This document shows, piece by piece, positions 1-6,225 of a stretch of DNA of 7,284 bases. Under the pieces are notes generated by a model. It saw only the letters and a list, made by a program, of their open reading frames with translations, was not told where the DNA came from and did not search any database. Made by a program: the position numbers and the translations under genes. Each line of letters opens with the position of its first letter. The first letter of the stretch is position 1. Origin of the DNA: Treponema sp. (GTDB lineage: Bacteria > Spirochaetota > Spirochaetia > Treponematales > Breznakiellaceae); contig JAIWNU010000195.1 of the NCBI GenBank assembly GCA_020216655.1, forward strand, positions 1 through 7,284, read 5' to 3'.

Positions 1-1350
1 AGATACCTCAGGGCGGGAAGTATTTTTCTGAATACCGAAAATTACAACGATTTAGCCTTGGTGGTTCCCCGGCTGCTGGAACTAGGGGGTACAGACCCCC
101 GGGTTCACAGCCTGGCAGGTAAATTCTACTTTGCTCTCGAAGACTTTCCCAAGGCAGAACGGGAACTTGAGCTCGCTGATCCGAAAGATGACTCAGCGGA
201 TCCCGCGGTTCCCTACCTAAAAGCCTTGCTCCGCATACGACGGGGGAAACGAAGAGAAGCAATGCCCCTGCTCCAGCGGGCCGTTCAACTTGCCCCCGAT
301 TCAGCATTATTCCATTTCAGGCTCGCCGAGAACATCTTTATATTACAGTCCCCAAGGGATGAAAAAGCGCTGAGGGATCATTTAAAAAGAGCTTTGGAAC
401 TTGACCCTGAACATGGCTGGACACTCAATCTTGCAGCCCAGGTTGAACTGCGGGACCGGCGCCTTGAGGCAGCCGAGCAATATCTGCAAAAGGCGCAGGC
501 TCTTCTCCCTGATGCCCCAGAGGTTAGGATTAACCAGGCAGAACTGGCATATCTCAAAGGCAATATTGAACAAGCCTTAGTCTTGCTTCAGGACACAAGT
601 ATTGAAGATACTGAGGGACTTCTTGCCCACGAAGCAGGCTCCATTTTGGTCCGCGCAGGCCGTTTAGAAGAAGCAAAACCATATTTCGAGAGTGCACTTC
701 GCAAGAAAAACGACCGTATCGACTTTATCATTGACTATGCCAACTGCCTGATAGATCTCGGTCTATACGGCGAAGCTGATGAGATCCTCGGCAAGGCCTA
801 TGAATTAGAAGACAACGAAGCGGTTCTGGAAATGATTGGATATGTGGCCTATAAAAAAGGAGAATTTCCCCGCGCTGAAGGAGCTTATAGGCTTGCACTG
901 GAAAAGCAGCCAAAGAATCCTAAAATACTCTCTGCCCTCGCATGGGTTTACATAACCATGGCTCGATGGAACAGCGCTGAAGACTGTATTACGGCGCTCG
1001 AACAACTGGTTCCAACGGACTCAAAAGACTACAGCGGGGTCCGTGAATTGCGGGAACGGCTTTTACTGGGAACTACTCGGGTCGTAGGGTGCGCAGGCTG
1101 CGAACGATCCTGGCGTGTCCCTATAGATCCGCCTGCGGCGCCTCCGCTTCGGCTTGTGGCAGAACCTCCAGATGAGTTGCCTGCTGGTACCTGTTTGCAA
1201 TGCGGAAATACCTACTGTATAGGCTGCGCTAAGGGCTCTCTCGACTCAACGGGCCGCTTTGTCTGTCCGACCTGCGGCGAACGGCTTAAATTATATGATG
1301 AGGGCCTTAAAAAAATCCTTGCAGACTGGGCATCGGCCAATACAAATTGA
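1..1350 (+). CDS. TPR-repeat protein with C-terminal eight-cysteine zinc module (5' end outside window)
   Basis: The reading frame is open from the first base to the TGA at 1348-1350, so the true start lies upstream. 449 residues are visible, numbered here from the first codon. About nine degenerate tetratricopeptide-type helix pairs fill residues ~30-350. They show the usual pattern of paired Ala/Gly/Leu helices ending in 'A..L.P' turns, such as RAVQLAPDS and RALELDPEH. Such solenoids serve as protein-binding scaffolds. After the repeats come four Cys pairs at residues 364/367, 398/401, 406/409 and 422/425. Their spacing, CxxC-x30-CxxC-x4-CxxC-x12-CxxC, is that of a two-zinc treble-clef or RING/FYVE-like finger, with a Pro-rich loop between the first two pairs. 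No membrane segment is visible in this part. The partner and function are unknown. The 83-base gap to the next gene has no obvious terminator, so read-through into prfA is possible. TPR scaffold: confident. Zinc binding: likely, inferred from the cysteines. Cellular role: not identifiable. Confidence 0.9.
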   Translation, partial: RYLRAGSIFLNTENYNDLALVVPRLLELGGTDPRVHSLAGKFYFALEDFPKAERELELADPKDDSADPAVPYLKALLRIRRGKRREAMPLLQRAVQLAPDSALFHFRLAENIFILQSPRDEKALRDHLKRALELDPEHGWTLNLAAQVELRDRRLEAAEQYLQKAQALLPDAPEVRINQAELAYLKGNIEQALVLLQDTSIEDTEGLLAHEAGSILVRAGRLEEAKPYFESALRKKNDRIDFIIDYANCLIDLGLYGEADEILGKAYELEDNEAVLEMIGYVAYKKGEFPRAEGAYRLALEKQPKNPKILSALAWVYITMARWNSAEDCITALEQLVPTDSKDYSGVRELRERLLLGTTRVVGCAGCERSWRVPIDPPAAPPLRLVAEPPDELPAGTCLQCGNTYCIGCAKGSLDSTGRFVCPTCGERLKLYDEGLKKILADWASANTN

Positions 1351-1399
1351 TGAGTTCTTTTTACAGACCGGGCATTTCCGTCCGGGGATTGCCGCTCCA

Positions 1400-1428
1400 T
1401 TGCGAAAGTTTTGCAAAAATGTTATTCT
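1400..1428 (+). promoter_or_regulatory. Candidate sigma70-type promoter upstream of the small Cys protein and prfA
   Basis: TTGCGA at 1400-1405 (4 of 6 to the -35 consensus) and TATTCT at 1423-1428 (4 of 6 to the -10 consensus) are separated by exactly 17 bases, in the only gap of the plus-strand gene run. The expected transcription start, about 7 bases past the -10 box, falls at or next to the ATG at 1434. That would give a leaderless or nearly leaderless message for the small gene. This is inferred from sequence only. Two 4/6 boxes occur often by chance, so support is moderate at best. Confidence 0.35.
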
Positions 1429-1433
1429 GAACC

Positions 1434-1604
1434 ATGCAAGTTGAGATAAATCCCCGCGGGAATGGGGCCTGCCCGCTCTGTGAACAAAATGGCCAATGTC
1501 GTTTCCAAAAAACCTTGGTAGAAGCCATGGGCCCCTTTCAGGATAAAAATATGCCCATGGAGCTGGTAATCTACTCCTGTCCTTTTTTTAAGGAGAAAAT
1601 GTAA
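1434..1604 (+). CDS. 56-residue Cys-containing small protein of unknown function
   Basis: An ATG-to-TAA frame of 56 residues fills the space between the TPR gene and prfA. Four cysteines (C13, C16, C22, C49) are arranged CxxC-x5-C-x26-C. The start of the motif, [13 protein letters not shown], looks like a small metal-binding knuckle and loosely recalls cysteine-rich 'CPLC' mini-proteins. The C-terminal cysteine sits in [11 protein letters not shown] stop (1428-1430) lies two codons upstream in frame, so ATG 1434 is the earliest possible start, and the N-terminal Cys pair argues for it. There is no Shine-Dalgarno sequence in front, while a possible promoter ends 5 bases before the ATG, which fits leaderless translation. 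The last codons carry the AAGGAG used by prfA, and the TAA is one base before the prfA start, so translation of the two is probably coupled. No signal peptide or membrane segment is seen. The function is unknown. The coding call rests on the tight fit between genes, the Cys pattern and the prfA coupling. Confidence 0.65.
   Translation: MQVEINPRGNGACPLCEQNGQCRFQKTLVEAMGPFQDKNMPMELVIYSCPFFKEKM
1590..1595 (+). promoter_or_regulatory. Ribosome binding site fixing the TTG start of prfA
   Basis: AAGGAG, a near-perfect Shine-Dalgarno sequence, lies 10 bases before TTG 1606 and inside the last codons of the preceding small gene. It supports the uncommon TTG start over later candidates, and it means that ribosomes ending at TAA 1602-1604 would sit on the prfA initiation region. 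Confidence 0.75.
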
Positions 1605-1605
1605 G

Positions 1606-2676
1606 TTGAACGAACGGTTAGCTTCCTTATTAAAAAGATTTAGTGAACTCGATACCCTTGTCCAGGATCCGGCTTTAAGCAAGGATCAGAAACGGTACCG
1701 GGAAGTGATGCGCGAACATGCCCAGCTTTCTGAGGTTGTTGCAGCCCATAAGGAATGCGAAAACCTAGAAGCCCAAATCGCAGAAACTCAGAGTCTCATT
1801 CAAAATGAAAAAGATCCAGAAATGAAGGAGCTTGCGAAGGAAGAGCTCAAGGAACTGGAGACAAAGCTCCAGGAGGCTCAAGACCGGCTTAAATTCCTCC
1901 TCATCCCTAAGGATCCTCTGGATGAAAAAAACATCATTATGGAAATTCGCGGAGGCGCTGGCGGAGACGAAGCGGCCCTTTTTGCGTCCGACCTCTTCCG
2001 TATGTATTCCCGATACGCGGAAACCAAGGGCTGGAAAATCGAAGTCATGAGCATGAATGAGACCGAACTTGGGGGCCTTAAAGAAATAATATTTTCCATT
2101 TCAGGAAAAAATGTATACGAGAACTTGCGATACGAGTCGGGGGTACACCGGGTGCAGCGGGTTCCTGCTACGGAGGCTTCTGGCCGGATTCATACATCTA
2201 CCGTGACGGTAGCGGTTCTACCCGAAGCGGAAGAGACCGAAATTGATATTAAGCAGGAAGATCTCCGCATTGATGTCATGCGGGCCGGCGGTCCCGGCGG
2301 TCAGTGCGTTAATACAACCGATTCTGCGGTCCGTATAACCCATATTCCAAGCGGTATTGTAGTCCACTGCCAGGACGAAAAAAGCCAGATAAAAAACAAG
2401 GCTAAGGCCATGCGGATACTTCGGGCAAGGCTCTATGAAATGGAAGAGCAAAAAGCCCAGGCAGAGCGGGCAGAGGCCAGAAAAAGCCAGGTTGGCACCG
2501 GCGACCGCTCAGAACGGATCAGGACCTACAACTTCCCCCAGAACAGGCTTACGGATCACCGCATCAACCTGACGCTCTATAAATTGGACCTTATCATGCA
2601 GGGAGATGTTCAGGAACTTTTTGATGCCCTCAAGCTCTCGGCCCGCGAAGAGCTGCTTAAGGCTACTGCATCATGA
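1606..2676 (+). CDS. prfA: Peptide chain release factor 1 (RF1)
   Basis: Cytosolic class I release factor that recognises UAA and UAG in the ribosomal A site and triggers hydrolysis of peptidyl-tRNA. The protein is 356 residues, normal for RF1 (about 355-360). Domain 1 is a charged helical coiled region (~1-100). GGAGGDE at 116-122 is the conserved entry to domain 2. PAT at 187-189, within [14 protein letters not shown], is the RF1 stop-codon recognition tripeptide, where RF2 would have SPF, so this is RF1 and not RF2. The catalytic GGQ is at 231-233 in [13 protein letters not shown], with Cys rather than the common His or Ser after the Gln. Translation starts at TTG, supported by AAGGAG 10 bases upstream. 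The gene ends in TGA, a stop RF1 itself does not read. That stop overlaps the prmC start in an ATGA, so prmC, whose product methylates the GGQ glutamine, is translationally coupled to its substrate. Identity is certain. The TTG start is likely. Confidence 0.98.
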   Translation: MNERLASLLKRFSELDTLVQDPALSKDQKRYREVMREHAQLSEVVAAHKECENLEAQIAETQSLIQNEKDPEMKELAKEELKELETKLQEAQDRLKFLLIPKDPLDEKNIIMEIRGGAGGDEAALFASDLFRMYSRYAETKGWKIEVMSMNETELGGLKEIIFSISGKNVYENLRYESGVHRVQRVPATEASGRIHTSTVTVAVLPEAEETEIDIKQEDLRIDVMRAGGPGGQCVNTTDSAVRITHIPSGIVVHCQDEKSQIKNKAKAMRILRARLYEMEEQKAQAERAEARKSQVGTGDRSERIRTYNFPQNRLTDHRINLTLYKLDLIMQGDVQELFDALKLSAREELLKATAS

Positions 2677-3545
2677 ATGTCGGGGCTTTACGGGCTGCGG
2701 GGGCACAACTACTCCGGCAGCACGGCGTAGAAAGCCCCGAACTGGATGCAAGTCTCCTCTTAGCCTTTCTTCTTAATAAAGACAGGACCTGGCTCATACT
2801 GAACCATAATTATAACTGCGATGCATCTGTCGAAGAACACTATAAGTCGCTTTTAGAACGGCGGGCAGATGGTGAAAGCGTTGCGTACATTACCGGTACA
2901 AAAGAGTTTATGGGGTTAACCTATACCGTCAGTCCCGCCGTACTCGTCCCCAGGCCGGACACAGAAATTCTTGTAGAACAGGCTTTAGAATGGCTTTCTT
3001 CCCGCAACTTTGACAGGCCGCCTCGTGTACTCGATGTATGTACCGGATCAGGCTGCATCGGGATTACCCTCGCCTACTATATGCCGAACATTGAACTAAG
3101 CCTCTCTGATATATCTTATGAAGCACTTTCTATAAGCCAAACCAACGCTGTTAAACTCCTCGGCCCAGAAGGGTCTCAAAAAGTCCGGTATGTCCAATCG
3201 GATATGCTCACTGCGTTCCTTTCAGAAACAAAACGGTTCGATCTAATTGTTTCAAACCCACCATACATTCCGGAAGCACGCATACCAGGACTTGCGAAGG
3301 AAGTACAAAAAGAACCATATATAGCCCTTTCAGGGGGAGAAGACGGCCTTGACCTCATCCGAAGGCTCATCCCAGAGGCGGCAATACTTCTCAATTCAGG
3401 GGGCGCGCTTTTTATAGAATCCGATCCAGACCAGATACTTTCTATTCAAGAACTCTTGAAAAACAATGATTTTCATGCCATAGAGTCCTATCCGGACTTG
3501 TCCGGTACCCTGCGATGTACCAAGGGAATGAGGCCCTCGCCATGA
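2673..3545 (+). CDS. prmC: Release factor glutamine N5-methyltransferase PrmC (HemK)
   Basis: Transfers a methyl group from S-adenosylmethionine to the side-chain nitrogen of the GGQ glutamine of RF1 and RF2, raising termination efficiency. It acts in the cytosol. The 290-residue length is typical. An N-terminal helical substrate-binding domain (~1-80) leads into [10 protein letters not shown] (91-100), a PrmC hallmark. The Rossmann fold follows, with the SAM-binding motif [11 protein letters not shown] at 121-131 and the catalytic NPPY at 195-198, which binds the target glutamine amide. Further family motifs are [15 protein letters not shown] (~214-228) and DLSGTLR (275-281). The usual 'EIG.xQ' segment reads IESDPDQ here (248-254), a mild deviation outside the active site. 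The start ATG overlaps the prfA stop by four bases, with only a weak AAGG (2659-2662) in front, so coupling from prfA is expected. Its own TGA overlaps the rel start in the same way. The old HemK name reflected a mistaken haem role. Confidence 0.97.
   Translation: MNVGALRAAGAQLLRQHGVESPELDASLLLAFLLNKDRTWLILNHNYNCDASVEEHYKSLLERRADGESVAYITGTKEFMGLTYTVSPAVLVPRPDTEILVEQALEWLSSRNFDRPPRVLDVCTGSGCIGITLAYYMPNIELSLSDISYEALSISQTNAVKLLGPEGSQKVRYVQSDMLTAFLSETKRFDLIVSNPPYIPEARIPGLAKEVQKEPYIALSGGEDGLDLIRRLIPEAAILLNSGGALFIESDPDQILSIQELLKNNDFHAIESYPDLSGTLRCTKGMRPSP
3530..3533 (+). promoter_or_regulatory. Ribosome binding site deciding the rel start (ATG 3542)
   Basis: GAGG lies 8 bases before ATG 3542, with a second purine patch, AAGGGA, just upstream (3522-3527). 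The earlier in-frame ATG at 3515 is preceded by pyrimidine-rich sequence without a Shine-Dalgarno match. ATG 3542 also forms a 4-base ATGA overlap with the prmC stop, exactly as prfA/prmC do. Confidence 0.65.
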
Positions 3546-5575
3546 ATAACCGTATCGACGAACTGAAAGAAAAAATAAAAATCTATGATCCTGCGGATCA
3601 GGCACGCATCCTTTCTGCCCTGGAATGGGCTAAGAGCCTGCATGAGGATCAAAAACGGGCTTCTGGCGAACCATACTTTGTCCATCCCTTAGGAGTTGCC
3701 TCTATCCTGGTTAACCTTAATCTAGACGGCGATACTATCGTTGCGGCCCTTCTCCATGATGTGCTGGAGGACACGGCCACGACGGCGGAACACATTGAAG
3801 AGCGCTTCGGCAAAGATGTCCGCAAACTCGTCGAAGGGGTTACCAAAATAGCCGATATCCATGCCAAAAACAAAACCATCCAAGAAGCAGAAAATATTCG
3901 TAAAATGCTTTTTGCCATGGTCCAGGATATCCGGGTCATATTGATAAAATTAGCGGACAAGCTCCACAACATGCGCACATTGGAATACCTGCCCCCTGAT
4001 AGGAGGAAAGCTAATGCCCAGGACTGCCTGGATATTTACGCCCCTCTCGCTGACCGGCTTGGTATTTCATGGATCAAGGATGAATTGGAAGACCTCTCAC
4101 TGAAACACCTTAACCGCGATGCCTATGACCAGATAAAAGGTATCGTAGCGCTTAAAAAACAGGATAGGGAAAACTTTTTAACAAGAATACAGGATGCAAT
4201 CCTCGCAGAAACAAAAAAACTAGATATCAATGTAACCGTCATGGCCCGGGCGAAACATTTTTACTCGATATACCAAAAGATGCGCAAGCGCAACAAGGGG
4301 CCCGAAGAACTCTTTGATCTTTTTGGCATCCGAATACTCTGCGACACCGTCGATGATTGTTACACCCTGCTTGGCACGGTCCATCATCTATGGAAACCCA
4401 TCGAAGGCCGTTTCAAAGACTATATCGCCATGCCAAAGTCCAACGGATACCAGAGCCTCCATACAACCGTTATGAGCTTCGACGGGAAATTGCTTGAGAT
4501 TCAAATAAGAACAAAAGAAATGCACCAAATAGCCGAATACGGTGTTGCAAGCCATTGGCTCTATAAAAAGGGTACTACCGCTGAAATCATAAAACCTCAA
4601 GATTTGTCCATTGTAAACCGGCTCAAGGACTGGAATTCCCCAGACATGACAACCTTCCTGGATGATATAAAGCAGGAATTACTCAAGGATTCTATTTTTG
4701 TTTTCACCCCACAGGGCAAGGTAATTGAACTACCCGCTGGTTCCACACCTATCGATTTTGCATACCACATTCATTCTGCAATCGGAGACCACTGCGCCGG
4801 CGCAAAAGCGGATGGGACCATTATCCCCCTAACGGCGGAACTTAAAAACACCCAGGTTGTGGAAATTTTGACAACCCAAAACGCCCATCCCCATGTCAAT
4901 TGGCTCAGGGCAGTTAAAACAGCGAAGGCCCGGAGTAAAATTCGAGCGTGGCTCCAGCAGAACGATGAAACCCTGATAATTGAAAAAAATATAGTAGCCC
5001 GTAAAAAAAGCACTCCAACGCCTGGCCCTCAGACGTCCCATCCAGGGCAAGCTGCCCAGCCAGCAATTCCCAGCGGGCAAAAATTCGAGAATGCTATCCA
5101 GACGGTTATCCAAAATCAAAACCTGCCTAAAGGGATACTGCAGGTAAAGGTAGAAGATGAACGGAATATGATGATCCGTTTTGCACAATGCTGCAAACCG
5201 GTCACCGGGGACCCTATCATCGGTTACGTTTCCCGCGGTCGTGGTATTATTGTCCACCGCAGTAACTGTAAAAACATTCACTTTATACCCGATTTTGAAG
5301 AGCGCAAAATCGAAGTTGAATGGGAAAAGGCAAACTCTCAGCTGGTAAAACGCTTTAAAATAGAAGCCCGTAAGGCAAATGATTTGTTTTCAGCCATAGA
5401 AGGGGCAGTACGAAAACACCAGGGACATTTACTAGAAGGAAGAATAGAAGAAACGAGCCAGGAACATTTTACAGGATTTTTTACATTACAATTAGAGCAC
5501 CGCGAAGATTTAAAACAAGTTATAAAAAGCCTTAAAAATGTCCCCGCGGTGCTCCATATTCAGGTTATTGCCTGA
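3542..5575 (+). CDS. rel: Bifunctional (p)ppGpp synthetase/hydrolase of the Rel/SpoT type
   Basis: Long RSH enzyme of the stringent response: it makes (p)ppGpp from ATP and GDP/GTP and also hydrolyses it, acting in the cytosol and on ribosomes. From ATG 3542 it has 677 residues. The N-terminal HD hydrolase keeps its metal and catalytic residues: R39, H48, H72-D73, E76-D77 and D139. The synthetase has R236, D259, RFKD (290-293), Y303 in GYQSLHT, and E319. Most of these lie at a constant offset of 5 from the residues known in Streptococcus Rel. RFKD is the RxKD type of bifunctional Rel, where RelA-type synthetases have ExDD. Next come a TGS domain (~383-444), a helical region, a Pro/Thr/Gly/Gln-rich linker (~490-513), a conserved-Cys zinc-finger domain (C550-C551, H572, C576) and an ACT domain (~600-677). 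Both activities should be intact. The start overlaps the prmC stop in ATGA, so the gene is coupled to prfA-prmC. The 3' end overlaps the opposing CBS-ACT gene by 11 bases. An alternative ATG at 3515 would add nine residues and is less well supported. Confidence 0.97.
   Translation: MNNRIDELKEKIKIYDPADQARILSALEWAKSLHEDQKRASGEPYFVHPLGVASILVNLNLDGDTIVAALLHDVLEDTATTAEHIEERFGKDVRKLVEGVTKIADIHAKNKTIQEAENIRKMLFAMVQDIRVILIKLADKLHNMRTLEYLPPDRRKANAQDCLDIYAPLADRLGISWIKDELEDLSLKHLNRDAYDQIKGIVALKKQDRENFLTRIQDAILAETKKLDINVTVMARAKHFYSIYQKMRKRNKGPEELFDLFGIRILCDTVDDCYTLLGTVHHLWKPIEGRFKDYIAMPKSNGYQSLHTTVMSFDGKLLEIQIRTKEMHQIAEYGVASHWLYKKGTTAEIIKPQDLSIVNRLKDWNSPDMTTFLDDIKQELLKDSIFVFTPQGKVIELPAGSTPIDFAYHIHSAIGDHCAGAKADGTIIPLTAELKNTQVVEILTTQNAHPHVNWLRAVKTAKARSKIRAWLQQNDETLIIEKNIVARKKSTPTPGPQTSHPGQAAQPAIPSGQKFENAIQTVIQNQNLPKGILQVKVEDERNMMIRFAQCCKPVTGDPIIGYVSRGRGIIVHRSNCKNIHFIPDFEERKIEVEWEKANSQLVKRFKIEARKANDLFSAIEGAVRKHQGHLLEGRIEETSQEHFTGFFTLQLEHREDLKQVIKSLKNVPAVLHIQVIA
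5495..5554. repeat. 10-bp perfect inverted repeat at the convergent gene ends
   Basis: GAGCACCGCG (5495-5504) and CGCGGTGCTC (5545-5554) are exact reverse complements separated by 40 bases, inside the last codons of rel and just past the stop of the opposing gene. The loop is AT-rich. The arms have no following T-run on either strand, so this is not a standard intrinsic terminator. It could fold in RNA from either direction, but a 10-bp match at this distance is also plausible by chance in 7 kb. Confidence 0.3.
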
Positions 5576-6206
5576 CATCCACAATTCGTTCTACCAAGGG
5601 AGTAATAGCATTTACAAGGCTCGTGCTATCCACCCCTTCGACCTTGAGGGTACAGTATGAATTGGTGGGATCCTCTCCTTCAAAGGTTGCAAGAGAAATA
5701 ATATTCCCTCCGATTTTTGCTATGGCTCCTGCCACATCCGCTAGTTCACCCTTCCGCTCCGGGAGCAGCACCGTGAGCCGAACGCCGCTATGCCGGGCTC
5801 CAAACAGTTCAATAAAAAGCTTAAAGAGATCCGACTCGGTTATAATGCCGACCAGAATATTGCTGCGCATTACTGGGAGGCCCGAAATGTTGTTATCCGC
5901 CATGATACGTGCCGCTTCTTCTATTGGCAGGTCTTCACTAACGGTCAGAACATTTTTAGTCATTACCGCTTCGACCTTAAGCTTTGAAAGCAGGTAGTGA
6001 AGCTCATAGATATCTAAAGAGGTGGCGGGAGAAGGAGAAGCATGGATCAAATCAGAACTGGTAACGATTCCTACCAATTTGCCCTGCTTATCGAGTACAG
6101 GAAGCCTTCTAATTTTTTCACGGCGCATGATGGCCTGTGCCTCAGGGACCGATACATCCGGCGTTACCGTCACCGGATTCTTCGTCATTCGTTGTCCAAC
6201 ATTCAT
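5565..6206 (-). CDS. CBS-pair plus ACT domain protein (AcuB-like), probable sensor linked to amino acid uptake
   Basis: A 213-residue soluble protein with two CBS motifs followed by an ACT domain. CBS1 (~1-58) contains GIVTSSDL (46-53) and CBS2 (~80-135) contains GIITESDL (120-127). The Asp in each S/T-x-x-D (D52, D126) is the usual contact to the ribose of bound adenine nucleotides. The ACT-type region (~142-213) begins RLTVLLPERKGELADVAGAI and has the beta-alpha-beta pattern typical of small-molecule, often amino acid, sensing. This CBS-CBS-ACT layout is that of AcuB-like proteins, whose biochemical role is poorly defined. No enzyme domain, DNA-binding domain or transmembrane segment is present, so it probably works by binding a partner. 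The start is ATG 6206 with AGGAGG (6213-6218) 6 bases upstream. It lies 19 bases behind livF as the last gene of the livG-livF operon, which suggests it reports energy or branched-chain amino acid status to the transporter; that is inference. Its stop lies 11 bases inside rel on the opposite strand. Confidence 0.93.
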   Translation of the reverse strand: MNVGQRMTKNPVTVTPDVSVPEAQAIMRREKIRRLPVLDKQGKLVGIVTSSDLIHASPSPATSLDIYELHYLLSKLKVEAVMTKNVLTVSEDLPIEEAARIMADNNISGLPVMRSNILVGIITESDLFKLFIELFGARHSGVRLTVLLPERKGELADVAGAIAKIGGNIISLATFEGEDPTNSYCTLKVEGVDSTSLVNAITPLVERIVDVRQ

Positions 6207-6225
6207 GGCAATCCTCCTGTCTTTA

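Noticed and set aside
58..60. TTG as the start of the TPR gene
   Set aside because: The same frame is open through the first 57 bases and already encodes repeat-like sequence, and no Shine-Dalgarno precedes the TTG; the gene most likely begins before the window.
193..196. Gln in place of the H-loop His in LivF (residues 193-196 of that protein; coordinates here are residue numbers), considered as a defect
   Set aside because: VEQN with Gln is the usual state in LivF proteins, and LivG next door keeps the His.
1361..1390. GC-rich patch with CCGG repeats after the TPR stop, considered as a terminator
   Set aside because: No stable stem can be drawn that is followed by a T-run; the only T-rich stretch comes before it.
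1259..1444. 61-residue plus-strand open frame across the end of the TPR gene
   Set aside because: It overlaps the conserved zinc-module codons in another frame and has no plausible initiation site or motif.
1525..1560. 8-bp inverted repeat CCATGGGC / GCCCATGG with a 20-base loop inside the small gene
   Set aside because: A short stem that includes a self-complementary CCATGG, with no T-run; expected by chance, though it could weakly fold upstream of prfA.
3515..3517. ATG 27 bases upstream as the rel start
   Set aside because: It has no ribosome binding site, whereas ATG 3542 has GAGG at 8 bases and an ATGA overlap with prmC matching the prfA/prmC junction.
3649..3978. 109-residue minus-strand open frame inside rel
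   Set aside because: It is a mirror of the conserved HD hydrolase region, Ser/Arg-rich low-information protein, with no domain.
4829..5281. 150-residue minus-strand open frame inside rel
   Set aside because: It lies fully antisense to the TGS-to-zinc-finger part of rel and shows no recognisable domain; an open frame by chance.
5623..5997. 124-residue plus-strand open frame antisense to the CBS-ACT gene
   Set aside because: Ser/Arg/Pro-rich translation typical of an antisense shadow; the minus-strand gene has clear CBS motifs and an excellent Shine-Dalgarno.
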